Notes: a model not told the origin generated them from the sequence alone. DNA of 64,000 bases from Umboniibacter marinipuniceus (GCF_003688415.1 NZ_REFJ01000005.1:241890-305889); one strand, 5' to 3'; shown: positions 9,216 through 17,427, numbered from the stretch's first letter. Numbers and translations: made by a program.

Positions 9216-10181
9216 CTATTTGAGGGCTGACAGAGTGTTCATTGCGTAGTCAACACGTTGTTCGTAGCTGGGGTAATAGAAAGGCTGTTGCAGCTTCTCA
9301 ATGTGCTTTAGGCGCTGCTTTAAGCCTAGGCCGTTAGCAATTTGAATCGCAAGCCCTGGACGGGCATTAAGCTCCAGAACCATCGGACCGTCTGTTGCAT
9401 CCAGAACAATATCGGTGCCGAGATAGCCAAGTTGAGTCATTTCGTAGGCTTGAGCAGCAAGACATAAGATTTCTCGCCAGTTGGGAATTTGAAGGTCACT
9501 CAGCGCGGCATTGGTATCGGGGTGGTGAGTAATGACTTCGTCAAACTGAACCGCCTGAAGTGCCTTGCCGGTAGCTAAGTCCAAACCTACGCCCACGGCG
9601 CCCTGATGCAAATTAGCTTTGCCATCAGACTCCTTGGTGCTGAGTCGTACCATTGCCATTAACGGGTAGCCCTTGAAGACAATGACTCGAATGTCAGGAA
9701 CGCCCTCGAAGCTGTAGCGGTTAAATAGCGGGTCACACTGAATAAGGCGTTCAACAATGACCGCGTCGCTTCGCCCACCTAACGAGAATAGTCCGGCGAT
9801 GGTATTGCTGATGTGACGCTCAATATCGGCAGCCGAAAGGGCACCGCCCGATGGTTTAATAAACTGCCCGTCTTCCTGACTGCTAATGACCAAGATACCT
9901 TTTCCACCGCTGCCTTGAGCCGGTTTAAGCACGAAACCTTCGCCATGACTAACCAGCTGGTGAATGGTTTTGATATCCGCTTGGGTGGTGATCACGCCAA
10001 TGAGCTCAGGCGCTTTAAGGTGGGCCTTTTCCGCAATTTTTTTGGTGAGTAGTTTATCGTCTACTAACGGATAGAGATGACGCTGGTTGTAGCGGCCAAT
10101 AAAATGGATATTCCGCTCGTTCATCCCCAAGACATGCCTGCGCTTAAGTTGGCTGGGGTTGGCGAATTTGGTCCACTGCAT
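9216..10181 (-). CDS. Alpha-L-glutamate ligase-related ATP-grasp protein (RimK-like)
   Basis: This is a 321-residue ATP-grasp enzyme related to RimK, the family that forms amide bonds between an amino acid and a carboxylate. Visible ATP-grasp features are FVLKPAQGSGGKGILVI (glycine-rich loop), a central DIRVIVFKGYPLMAMVRLS segment, and the metal-binding MVLELNARPGLAIQIA near the C terminus. The substrate is unknown. Its ATG abuts the stop of the transglutaminase/7TM gene, and that gene in turn overlaps the retropepsin-like lipoprotein gene, so the three form one operon. This fixed trio is known in many gammaproteobacteria and is thought to make or handle an amide-linked peptide or tag. Confidence 0.88.
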   Translation of the reverse strand: MQWTKFANPSQLKRRHVLGMNERNIHFIGRYNQRHLYPLVDDKLLTKKIAEKAHLKAPELIGVITTQADIKTIHQLVSHGEGFVLKPAQGSGGKGILVISSQEDGQFIKPSGGALSAADIERHISNTIAGLFSLGGRSDAVIVERLIQCDPLFNRYSFEGVPDIRVIVFKGYPLMAMVRLSTKESDGKANLHQGAVGVGLDLATGKALQAVQFDEVITHHPDTNAALSDLQIPNWREILCLAAQAYEMTQLGYLGTDIVLDATDGPMVLELNARPGLAIQIANGLGLKQRLKHIEKLQQPFYYPSYEQRVDYAMNTLSALK

Positions 10182-11696
10182 TTACGACTTTCCACCCAGG
10201 GGATAAAAGCGAGTGAGCTCTGATAAGCGGTAGCCGGTGTAGTTGCCGAGCATCAGAATAAAAGCCAGGATAACTAACTGTAGGCCAATGAAGTTAAAGC
10301 TTAAATAGCGAATAACTTCATTGGTCATTGCCAAATATACGATCACCGCGGTGAGCAGACTTCCCGCTGATTGCATGGCCACTTCGCGCCAACCATCTTC
10401 TTCCCACAGAATACTCATCCGCTCAATCGTCCAAGCGAGAATAATCATCGGGAAGAGAGTGATAGAGAGGCCCTGTGAGAGATTTAGGTGATAAGCAAGC
10501 ACCGCGAAACTGGAAATCATCAAGATGACGGCAATGATCACCGCCGAAATTCGCGCCACGAGCAGTAAATTAAGCCGCGAGAGATAGCCGCGAATAATCA
10601 GGCCCACCCCTACAATCACGACCAAGCCAATAATCCCCACTCGCAACTCGGTTTGGACGAACGCCATAGCAATCAGGATTGGCATAAAAGTCCCGGAAGT
10701 CTTCAACCCGACCATGATACGCAGGAAGGCAACAATCAGTGCGCCCACCGGAATCAGCATAATGGTCTTAAACATGGCTTGCTGCTCAAGGGGAAGGCTA
10801 TGGATTGAAAGGTTCCAAGGTTCACTTGCTTGGTTGACGCTGGCAACCGCTTCGGTAGGCGTCACATCTTGGGAAATCATAGAAAAGCTAACACGACTGT
10901 TTCGCCCGCCATTGACGTCTAATAAGGAGCCGATGGAAGCATCCCAGACTAAGACTTCACCGAGGGGAGAAAATTGCTGAGAGGCAGGGTCAAATAACAG
11001 CCACTGTGCTCCCGTCCAAAGCTGCATCATTCCCTCAATGGGTTGACGTCGTCGGCCATCTTCTAAACTGAGGACACCCACTAGGCGGTTCGGAATGTCG
11101 GCTTCTGAGAGCAGTGTGGAGAGGATATTTAGCTGTGAATACCTACTCCGAAGTAGTGCTCTGTTTTGATTGTTTGGATCGTTGAGCAACTTGACGAGTT
11201 CTCGACCAAAGCTCAACGCATTCGAAGATCGCGAAAAAGCTGCCTCCTTGAGTGATTCAGCAGCAAGTCGCTCGGGGCCTATGAGATTTAGTTTTGGCGC
11301 CGTGAGCGGGTACTCGGGCGGGGAGAGTTCTTGATTGGTTGGGTCAACTAAAAATTGCGCGCGATAGAAGAGAGTTTGCTCACCCAACGCCGAGCGCTTT
11401 GACCATTCGGCACGTCGGCCATAAGGCGTTTGTTGGTAAGTCATGCCGAAATCTGGTGATGAGGAAGCCTCTCGAATTAACCGAAATCCAGGCTGACTAG
11501 CCTCAGGCAGCGCGAGGCTAGCGAGCACCGGACGATCAAGCGCAGTAAACTCAATTCGCGCTTCAATCTCCCAGACTTCTCGGTCGTAGTCGGGTAGCAG
11601 GGGAATACCATTTTGGGCATGTCGGTTCCAACTGGTGAATAGCCCAATCACAATGAGTGCAACAATCGCGAAGTAGAAAGGCGTACGAGATGACAT
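10182..11696 (-). CDS. Inactive transglutaminase fused to multiple membrane helices
   Basis: The 504-residue protein has an N-terminal membrane anchor (about residues 7-22), an extracytoplasmic domain of about 270 residues resembling a transglutaminase fold without an obvious Cys-His-Asp triad, and a C-terminal region of about seven hydrophobic helices (for example MLIPVGALIVAFLRIM and VGIIGLVVIVGVGLII). This matches the family named inactive transglutaminase fused to 7 transmembrane helices. It shares one base with the upstream lipoprotein stop codon and directly abuts the downstream ATP-grasp gene. A role in presenting or exporting the product of the ATP-grasp ligase is an inference from context. 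Confidence 0.85.
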   Translation of the reverse strand: MSSRTPFYFAIVALIVIGLFTSWNRHAQNGIPLLPDYDREVWEIEARIEFTALDRPVLASLALPEASQPGFRLIREASSSPDFGMTYQQTPYGRRAEWSKRSALGEQTLFYRAQFLVDPTNQELSPPEYPLTAPKLNLIGPERLAAESLKEAAFSRSSNALSFGRELVKLLNDPNNQNRALLRSRYSQLNILSTLLSEADIPNRLVGVLSLEDGRRRQPIEGMMQLWTGAQWLLFDPASQQFSPLGEVLVWDASIGSLLDVNGGRNSRVSFSMISQDVTPTEAVASVNQASEPWNLSIHSLPLEQQAMFKTIMLIPVGALIVAFLRIMVGLKTSGTFMPILIAMAFVQTELRVGIIGLVVIVGVGLIIRGYLSRLNLLLVARISAVIIAVILMISSFAVLAYHLNLSQGLSITLFPMIILAWTIERMSILWEEDGWREVAMQSAGSLLTAVIVYLAMTNEVIRYLSFNFIGLQLVILAFILMLGNYTGYRLSELTRFYPLGGKS

Positions 11697-12457
11697 TAAT
11701 CGGTCCCCGGAGCAGAGGATTGAATAAACTCGCGGCTCACATCAACAATGGCGATATCGATGAAATAGTCGCGGCCGATAAGTATGGGGTTTTTGAGCTG
11801 TGAGCGATCCGTCAAACTGAACTCGGCATGTTGTTCGATCTCACCTAGGCGAGTCAGCATTGAGACAACAAAACGCTCCTGTGCCTCATCACTGTTCGCT
11901 TGACGAATGCGTGTTTGTCGTTTGATTGGCCGCTCAACCACACTGTGGCGAATCTCATTTACGGTTTCATGATCAATGCTAAAGCGAACCCATTCCTTGC
12001 CATCGCGTTCAAATAACTCAATATTGGTGGCGTGAATGGATGACACTTCGGCACCGGTATCTATTCGGGCTACAAATTCTTCATTGGCAGCATGGATGAA
12101 GATGCTCTCTCTGCCGCCGAGAACAATCTTATCAGCGGTGCGCGAGGGAACTTGCGCAATAGTTTGACTATCGGGCGCCGGTTCAGCGGCGGCTTCAACC
12201 GGAAAAGGAGTATGGTGGTGTAGTTGAGACTGCTGCTGACTAATCCCCTCAGTAATTTGCGCAAGCTGGGCGCGAATAGCTTGGAACTGCTCCTGCTGTT
12301 GCTGGAGGCCTGTTTCGAGGCGAGCGATATCGGCTTGGATTGTTTCGGTCTTCGCCGCCACCGAATTATTGGTATCTATGTGCTCCTGCATAGCGTGTTG
12401 ATAGCTACAGCCAGAACAAAGGGCGGTGATAAGAAGAAGTCGAGTTACCCGAGTCAT
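11696..12457 (-). CDS. Retropepsin-like lipoprotein (RimB / 'ATP-dependent zinc protease' family)
   Basis: The 253-residue protein begins with a lipoprotein signal (lipobox LCSGC), followed by a Gln-rich coiled-coil stretch (about residues 33-80). Its C-terminal domain carries ARIDTGAEVSSIHA, the D-T-G-A motif of retropepsin-like aspartic proteases, and GRDYFIDIAIVDV. Databases often call this family an ATP-dependent zinc protease, but the visible motif supports an aspartic protease fold. It should act in the periplasm, tethered to a membrane. It is the first gene of the trio with the 7TM protein and the ATP-grasp ligase. Confidence 0.85.
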   Translation of the reverse strand: MTRVTRLLLITALCSGCSYQHAMQEHIDTNNSVAAKTETIQADIARLETGLQQQQEQFQAIRAQLAQITEGISQQQSQLHHHTPFPVEAAAEPAPDSQTIAQVPSRTADKIVLGGRESIFIHAANEEFVARIDTGAEVSSIHATNIELFERDGKEWVRFSIDHETVNEIRHSVVERPIKRQTRIRQANSDEAQERFVVSMLTRLGEIEQHAEFSLTDRSQLKNPILIGRDYFIDIAIVDVSREFIQSSAPGTD

Positions 12458-12848
12458 GATTAATTTTTTTTGTCCGAAACCTATTTAGTACAGCATTATG
12501 AATTTGTAGCGGTGGTGTCAAAAAATCTCTATCAGATCTCGCTTAAGATGAGACCTAAGCATCATTTCTTGAGGCTTCGCGTTATGCTGCTTGATAATAG
12601 TAGAGGAGTTTGCTGTTCAGTACACCCTTTCCTTTTACTATTCCGCTTGAGAGCGGGTACCACATTGAAGGGAAATCAATATAATGAGCATGGTAGTCGC
12701 CTCCCTAGTTACCTGTCGTCACCTTTAAGGGTGCTGTTGCTTTACCTTAACTTGAGCGCTAAAAAGACGTTGGAGCTTAGATCTAAAACTTGTGCCAGAA
12801 GGGCCGTTTCACGGCAACATCTCAAAATTATTGACAAGGAAATCTCGA
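12458..12848. other. Divergent intergenic region, lipoprotein gene / TSUP permease
   Basis: This 391-bp gap separates two divergent transcription units. A plus-strand open frame crosses it but has no ribosome binding site at its start and no recognisable protein. TATAAT occurs on the plus strand near 12690 without a convincing -35 partner. No clear hairpin or repeat was seen. Confidence 0.4.
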
Positions 12849-13601
12849 ATGCCCGTTGAAGTCATATTAGCGGTAATTGTTTTTGGCGCCTTTGCAGTGG
12901 GGGCGATGACCGGTTTTGGCAGTGTTGTACTAGCTTTGAGCCTCGGAGCACTCATTACTGATATACCAAGTTTAGTGGTTATTTTGGTACCGCTTACGCT
13001 GGTGATGAACCTGCCGTTAGCCTGGCGTAATCGAACGCATATTAATTGGCGCTTACTGTTTCGAATTATCCTCCCGCTAATGCTAGGAGGTATGGCTATT
13101 GGCTACTGGTTACCGCAGTTCTTTGAGGAACAATTTTTAAAAATCGGCTTTGCCTGCTTCATCCTGTTGTTGTCGGGCCAGGCCCTGATTAAGATCAAGC
13201 GTTCTTTGTCACCGCGTTCCAAGGAAGTTTCCAGCGCCTCGCTACCGTCGAAGAGGCAGCCCTATGTCATAGGCATTGCCGGTATCATTCATGGGATGTA
13301 CGCCACGGGGGGACCGTTGTTGGTTTACGCTCTGGCCAAAGCTAACCATGGCAAGGCAGTCTTTCGCGCCACGTTAGTGGTAGTTTGGCTATCGCTCAAT
13401 AGTGTTCTGACGTTGGCCTATCTTATTGATGGCAGACTGATTGCGCAAAGCGCTTCAATCGTACTATTAGCGCCGGCTGTGTTGGCCGGTGCTTGGGTGG
13501 GTAACTGGCTTCATCATCGTGTTGACGAAGCTCGGTTTCTGCAGCTGGTTTACGGATTGCTGATTATTGTTGCGTTAATACTCATTGTTCAGAGTCTTTA
13601 G
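12849..13601 (+). CDS. TSUP (TauE/SafE) family membrane permease
   Basis: This is a 250-residue integral membrane protein with about eight hydrophobic segments. The glycine-rich N-terminal FGAFAVGAMTGFGSVVLA and its weaker counterpart GIAGIIHGMYATGGPLLVYA in the second half are the paired motifs of the TauE/SafE family, which exports or imports sulfite, sulfonates or other small organic anions. The substrate cannot be told from sequence. I chose the ATG at 12849 because AAGGA lies eight bases upstream; a further 57 in-frame bases upstream are open but lack a ribosome binding site. It stands alone, converging on the kynureninase-like gene. Confidence 0.85.
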   Translation: MPVEVILAVIVFGAFAVGAMTGFGSVVLALSLGALITDIPSLVVILVPLTLVMNLPLAWRNRTHINWRLLFRIILPLMLGGMAIGYWLPQFFEEQFLKIGFACFILLLSGQALIKIKRSLSPRSKEVSSASLPSKRQPYVIGIAGIIHGMYATGGPLLVYALAKANHGKAVFRATLVVVWLSLNSVLTLAYLIDGRLIAQSASIVLLAPAVLAGAWVGNWLHHRVDEARFLQLVYGLLIIVALILIVQSL

Positions 13602-13728
13602 TCTGTCATAGCGGTGGTGATAATTGATTTGGGCGCCTCGAGTTTTGAGCGCCTCTCATCTTAGCCGTCTGATATCTCAAGCGCCTCATATCTCAAGAGC
13701 TGCAAAAAGCAAGCGACGCCGAAAGTCA

Positions 13729-13762
13729 GGTGTTCGAATAATCACCTTTAATCGCGAACACC
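13729..13762. terminator. Inverted repeat between convergent genes, possible terminator
   Basis: GGTGTTCG (13729-13736) and CGAACACC (13755-13762) form an 8-bp stem between the convergent TSUP permease and kynureninase-like genes. There is no good T-run on either side, so termination activity is uncertain. Just upstream, the motif GCGCCTC occurs three times and ATATCTCAAG twice (13624-13700). Confidence 0.3.
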
Positions 13763-13772
13763 CAGGCAGGCT

Positions 13773-14870
13773 TCAGCCATCGTTAATAATTTTTTTGAAC
13801 CGGACGACATCCTCCTCGGTGTTGCTCCAACAGGGAGAAAGGCGGAAGCCGGTTTCGCGCTGGTCCAAATAAATGTCTCCTTGCTGGTAGGCCTTGAGTA
13901 AGCGCTCAGCTATGGACATAGGCGGATTGAATATCAAGGTCCCACCGCGTTGAGTAGGGTTACAGGGAGAAGACCACCATGAGTCGGGGGTATCGGCCAT
14001 CATCAGCGCTGACATCTCGTGATTATGAGCTAACAGCTTGGCAACACCTAACTGATTGATCTCGGCAATGCTAGCGGCGGCAATGGCAAACGGAGCTACC
14101 GAAGGTGTTCCGCCAAGAAAGCGATGACTGGTCTGGTCGTACTCGAAGTTATGGACGTCAAACTCAAAGGGATTTTGATGGGAAAACCAGCCAACATCGC
14201 TAGGCTCCAGGGTTGCGCAGAATTCTGGTTCTACGTACATAAAGGCTGCACCGGGACCGCCAGATAACCATTTGACAGAGGTGCCGATGACGGCATCGCA
14301 TTGCCATTCGCTGACATCAATCGGAACAATGCCCACGGACTGAGCGATGTCAATAATAGAGTGAATTGAGCGCTCGCGACAACTCGCTACCACTTCTTTA
14401 ACCGGTGCTCGCATGCCAGTATTCGAGAAGACATGGGTAATTAGGGCAACATCAAGGTCGTCGGAAAGGTGATCCAGCCAGGTAGACATCTTGGTGACGT
14501 CAGCCTCTGCGGGTAGGTAGTGAAGTTCGGCGTTAGGAACTTGCTTCGCCACAAAGCTAATGGTGGCGAAGTCTGCTTCGGAAAGCAGAATTTTAGGCTT
14601 CGGTCGATCTTTGCAAATAGCATTGAGTAACTTAGTTAGGCCACTTGAGATGTTCACTTGAGGGCAGACGGCTGATGGCTTCGCGTTAATTAATTCACCC
14701 ACTTGGTCCTTAAAGCGCTGAATAGTTTTTAGCCACAGCGGCCACGGCTCAGGGCTTTCCCAGTACTGCAAATAGTCCCGATGAAGACTTTCAGCAGTCT
14801 GTTGGAGTGGACGCCCCACCGAGTGTGATAGCCAGTAGTTATCAAGATGATGAAAAGGCTGATGGCTCAT
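13773..14870 (-). CDS. Kynureninase-like PLP enzyme (aminotransferase class V fold)
   Basis: This is a 365-residue class V PLP enzyme. The Schiff-base lysine is K200 in SVKWLSGGPG, a motif typical of kynureninases, and the cofactor-binding aspartate is D174 in IIDIAQSVG; GGTPSV and the C-terminal FRLSPCWSNTEEDV also fit. Kynureninase hydrolyses kynurenine to anthranilate and alanine. The protein is shorter than most kynureninases (about 410-420 residues), and it has DIAQ where many kynureninases have DLAH, so the reaction is not certain. It overlaps the PrnB-like gene by four bases (ATGA), and an Lrp/AsnC gene diverges from the pair, as in the kyn loci of pseudomonads. Confidence 0.75.
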   Translation of the reverse strand: MSHQPFHHLDNYWLSHSVGRPLQQTAESLHRDYLQYWESPEPWPLWLKTIQRFKDQVGELINAKPSAVCPQVNISSGLTKLLNAICKDRPKPKILLSEADFATISFVAKQVPNAELHYLPAEADVTKMSTWLDHLSDDLDVALITHVFSNTGMRAPVKEVVASCRERSIHSIIDIAQSVGIVPIDVSEWQCDAVIGTSVKWLSGGPGAAFMYVEPEFCATLEPSDVGWFSHQNPFEFDVHNFEYDQTSHRFLGGTPSVAPFAIAAASIAEINQLGVAKLLAHNHEMSALMMADTPDSWWSSPCNPTQRGGTLIFNPPMSIAERLLKAYQQGDIYLDQRETGFRLSPCWSNTEEDVVRFKKIINDG

Positions 14871-16030
14871 CTTAGTAACTCCTTTACTTGGTCCATCTTA
14901 GCTGCTGCGGTGACGATGTCGTGGCGAGGGCTCGCACAGCGAAGGTCGCGAAGCTTTTCTAATGCGGCTAATAGTACGGGAAGCGGTGGACCACTGGCGG
15001 TCAAGTTTTGATGATGCTGAGCCGCGAGCTGCTGTGACGGGACGCGGATAAATCGTTCTACTAAGAGATTATGGTGTTGTTCTGCCGTAGCGCCATGGGC
15101 GCGACAGACCTTCAATAGCGCTGTTGCGGCAGCAGCTTTCCAGTTGCCATCGGGGCTGGACAGCAGTGCGTCAAGGAGATTCGGTAGTCGCATTGCGTTT
15201 CGCAGAGCCGCTTGATCGTCCGGCATCATGTAGAGCATTTTGTCGACAAGAAGCTGAGAGTAGTAAGATTCATCGGCGCGACATAGCCCTAGCAGTAAGT
15301 CGATAATATTGATGCCCGCAAAGTCCCCAGCATTGGCGCCCCGGTAGATGTTGTTTCCTACTCGGTGAGATTTGTAATAGGGGCGAACTGAATAGAAGAA
15401 TCGGTCTACATCAAGTTGATCATTAAGCTGTTGGTTGGAATCAAAAACTTTTTTTAACGCAACGCCGGCAGTATGAAGTAAGTCAATCGCTACGGGCGAA
15501 CTGATTCCTACATCTACCACTTTGATCAGCGCGGTTGAAGCTTCTTGATAGGCGAGGATTGAGCGGGTGTTGAACTCGTTAAAAATAGCCTCATCCGGTA
15601 GATGAGTGAAGGACTTGGCTCTGCCATTTATCGCCTGGTTGTGGGTAGTTAAGTGCGCAGTGCTAAAACGAGGGATCATCCCAATGGAAGCGCCAACTTG
15701 TAGGGCTAGGGCTGATGCCTCAACGAGCGGAGACTTTGTTTCTCGCGATGGCTCCGTTAACTCATGGCGTCGACAGGCTGCCATATAGAAGCCGATATTC
15801 CCCAAGAGATCAAAACCTGCATCAAAACCCTCATCAGTATTACCCTCAGCGAGGAGAGAAGCCAGTAACGTCCTCCCGTCATTGAGAAGCTGTTGTTTAA
15901 GGTCATCGCCAATGCCCTCAACCTGAGCGCGATCACTGTGATGCTCGAAATACAGCGTTTCAAGCTGCGTATTAATTGCTACGAAATCGGTTCGGATCCA
16001 ATGATCAAACGCTTTGGTGTTTTGGGTCAT
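14867..16030 (-). CDS. PrnB-like (DUF1864) heme dioxygenase-superfamily protein
   Basis: The 387-residue protein belongs to the family of monodechloroaminopyrrolnitrin synthase PrnB, which is structurally related to tryptophan and indoleamine 2,3-dioxygenases. The diagnostic block is residues 211-248, with SVRPYYKSHRVG and YRGANAGDFAGINIIDLLLG. Histidines near the C terminus (H312, H319, H320, H339, H340) are candidates for the heme ligand; which one is used cannot be decided here. No halogenase or other pyrrolnitrin gene is nearby. Being followed by a kynureninase-like gene, it may oxidise tryptophan or a derivative and hand it to that enzyme (inference). It is the first gene of the pair, next to the divergent regulator. 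Confidence 0.75.
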   Translation of the reverse strand: MTQNTKAFDHWIRTDFVAINTQLETLYFEHHSDRAQVEGIGDDLKQQLLNDGRTLLASLLAEGNTDEGFDAGFDLLGNIGFYMAACRRHELTEPSRETKSPLVEASALALQVGASIGMIPRFSTAHLTTHNQAINGRAKSFTHLPDEAIFNEFNTRSILAYQEASTALIKVVDVGISSPVAIDLLHTAGVALKKVFDSNQQLNDQLDVDRFFYSVRPYYKSHRVGNNIYRGANAGDFAGINIIDLLLGLCRADESYYSQLLVDKMLYMMPDDQAALRNAMRLPNLLDALLSSPDGNWKAAAATALLKVCRAHGATAEQHHNLLVERFIRVPSQQLAAQHHQNLTASGPPLPVLLAALEKLRDLRCASPRHDIVTAAAKMDQVKELLR

Positions 16031-16153
16031 ATCAGCCTCAGTTCTTTTTTCCTAATTATCAATCCAAAGCGAATGCAGTTATTGCGTATTTAGGTTGTTT
16101 AGTGCTTAGATATTAGTGATTTATATTGTTAATGGGCGTTTAAAGGGGGTTTT

Positions 16154-16600
16154 GTGCTAAAAATTGACTTAGTTGATCAAAAAATTGTTCGTCTTTTGCA
16201 GCGCGACGCAAGGTTGAGTAATGCCGAGCTAGCGGAGGCGATTAATCTCTCGCCATCTCCCTGCTCGCGCCGTGTACGAAAGCTCGAGAAGAATGGCGTT
16301 ATCACCGGCTATCACGCGCGAATTAATCCCGCAAAGATGGGTAGAAATGTTAGTGCATTAGTTTCAATAAAGTTACGCCGAAACGGCATTAGCGAAGCAC
16401 AGTTATTCGAAGCCGCCATAGAACGGTTGGATTATGTTACCGAGTGCAGCACCATTACTGGGAGATATGATTATATGCTGCGCCTTCATAGCGAGAGTCT
16501 GGATGACCTTGAGGCGAAATTAAAAACAGAATTAGCGGCCATCGAAGCCATTGATGATATGGAGACAACCATCATCCTCAAGTCCATTAAGAAGAACTAG
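16154..16600 (+). CDS. Lrp/AsnC family transcriptional regulator
   Basis: The 148-residue protein has an N-terminal winged helix-turn-helix (LVDQKIVRLLQRDARLSNAE through SPSPCSRRVRKLEKNGVI, about residues 5-48) and a C-terminal RAM/effector-binding domain (VTECSTITGRYDYMLRL). The GTG start at 16154 has a strong ribosome binding site, AAGGGGG, four bases upstream. It diverges from the PrnB-like/kynureninase-like pair over a 123-bp gap, which suggests it controls that pair in response to an amino acid such as tryptophan or kynurenine (inference, by analogy with KynR). The gap holds an imperfect palindrome around TGCAGTTATTGC that could be its operator. Confidence 0.93.
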   Translation: MLKIDLVDQKIVRLLQRDARLSNAELAEAINLSPSPCSRRVRKLEKNGVITGYHARINPAKMGRNVSALVSIKLRRNGISEAQLFEAAIERLDYVTECSTITGRYDYMLRLHSESLDDLEAKLKTELAAIEAIDDMETTIILKSIKKN

Positions 16601-16678
16601 TGATTGCTTGCGCAACAAAGGTCGCTGTGGTTACTAATAGAAAGTATCTAGGGGTCTAGTCGGCTATACGAAGTTGAC

Positions 16679-16712
16679 CGCGCTCCAAAGAGAGACCCTC
16701 TAACGGAGCGCG
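16679..16712. terminator. Inverted repeat, possible terminator
   Basis: CGCGCTCC (16679-16686) pairs perfectly with GGAGCGCG (16705-16712), between the convergent Lrp/AsnC and histidine-rich lipoprotein genes. There is no T-run next to the stem, so function is uncertain. Confidence 0.35.
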
Positions 16713-16728
16713 TAGTTACTGACAGCGC

Positions 16729-17061
16729 TTAATCGTCATTGTGGTGATGGTGATGGTCGCCTTGATCACTATCATCACTCATATGGTGATGTTCATGTTC
16801 ACTAGCATGATCAGTATCCTCGTGATGATGCTGATGCTCGGAAATATGTCCGTCATCTCCATGATGGTGTTCATGCTCTGATTCGTGGCCATCATCACCA
16901 TGATGATGTTCATGATGAGTAACGTGTCCATCCACACCGTGATGATGTTCATGGTCATCAAAATGATGTTCAAGTGGCGTTTCTTCTTTTGGTTCAGGCG
17001 ATGAACTACAAGCTACCAGAAAGAGGGTTGCCATCATTAACGTCGTAGTTGTTTTTTTCAT
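16729..17061 (-). CDS. Histidine-rich repeat lipoprotein, probable metal binder
   Basis: This 110-residue protein starts with a lipoprotein signal (TLFLVACSSS, lipid-carrying Cys18). The mature part is dominated by five units of 13 residues (about 36-100) built on the pattern EHEHHHGDDGHIS, ending in a run of five His. About 32 residues are His and most of the rest are Asp, Glu or Gly. Such composition suggests binding or buffering of Zn2+, Ni2+, Cu2+ or Co2+ in the periplasm. No transporter or metal regulator is adjacent, so the metal is unknown. It is a single gene; the matching DNA repeat may vary in copy number among strains. Confidence 0.8.
   Translation of the reverse strand: MKKTTTTLMMATLFLVACSSSPEPKEETPLEHHFDDHEHHHGVDGHVTHHEHHHGDDGHESEHEHHHGDDGHISEHQHHHEDTDHASEHEHHHMSDDSDQGDHHHHHNDD
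16762..16956 (-). repeat. 39-bp tandem repeat, about five units, inside the His-rich lipoprotein gene
   Basis: The five 13-residue units of the lipoprotein correspond to about five 39-bp DNA units. Units two and three (HHEHHHGDDGHES and EHEHHHGDDGHIS) are nearly identical; the outer ones have diverged. The repeat keeps the reading frame, so gain or loss of a unit would not break the gene. Confidence 0.75.
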
Positions 17062-17246
17062 ATCGTAAGACCCTGTTAGTAAATCATCCTCTTAAACCCT
17101 AGATCAAGAATGACGCTTTTGGCAGTAATTCGCTGCGAAAAGGTCGAATTCTTTCTGACTTGGGGTTGGGTAGTGGGGCTTTCTCGCCGAAAGGATAATC
17201 TGCGTAGTCAGGGCTATGAGGGGAAAATGAGGTGAAACAGGAGGCG

Positions 17247-17280
17247 AAAAAAAACCTGATTCAATGAATCAGGTTTTTTT
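17247..17280. terminator. Rho-independent terminator downstream of tRNA-Ala
   Basis: CCTGATTC (17255-17262) pairs with GAATCAGG (17266-17273), with A- and T-runs extending the stem on both sides. On the minus strand it begins four bases after the tRNA CCA end, so it terminates the tRNA transcript; the structure could work in both directions. Confidence 0.9.
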
Positions 17281-17283
17281 GTT

Positions 17284-17359
17284 TGGTGGAGCCTAGCGGG
17301 ATCGAACCGCTGACCTCAACACTGCCAGTGTTGCGCTCTCCCAGCTGAGCTAAGGCCCC
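17284..17359 (-). tRNA. tRNA-Ala, anticodon GGC
   Basis: The reverse complement folds into a standard 76-nt cloverleaf. The acceptor stem is GGGGCCT/AGGCTCC, with the G3:U70 pair that marks alanine tRNAs. The anticodon stem-loop is CAACA-CTGGCAG-TGTTG (anticodon GGC), the T arm is AGCGG-TTCGATC-CCGCT, and the CCA end is encoded. It is a single tRNA with its own promoter and terminator, just downstream of trhP. No integrase or att-like duplication is seen at its 3' end. Confidence 0.98.
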
Positions 17360-17373
17360 TAAAGACGATGCGC

Positions 17374-17401
17374 AGTTTAGCAACTACGCATCACCTGTCA
17401 A
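17374..17401 (-). promoter_or_regulatory. Sigma70 promoter for tRNA-Ala
   Basis: On the minus strand, TTGACA (17401-17396) is followed after 16 bases by TAAACT (17379-17374). The G+C-rich discriminator GCGC comes next, a feature of stringently controlled stable-RNA promoters. The expected start is only a few bases upstream of the mature tRNA. Confidence 0.7.
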
Positions 17402-17427
17402 CCGTTTTCTGCAATAAAAGCAACAGC

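Noticed and set aside
12470-12859. Plus-strand open frame of 129 codons in the gap before the TSUP permease
   Set aside because: It has no ribosome binding site, no recognisable protein features, and overlaps the well-supported permease start at 12849.
14867-16030. Pyrrolnitrin biosynthesis cluster
   Set aside because: Only a PrnB-like gene is present; no tryptophan 7-halogenase, PrnC or PrnD gene lies nearby.
17284-17359. tRNA-Ala as an integration site of a mobile element
   Set aside because: There is no integrase, no duplication of the tRNA 3' end, and neighbouring genes are ordinary chromosomal ones.
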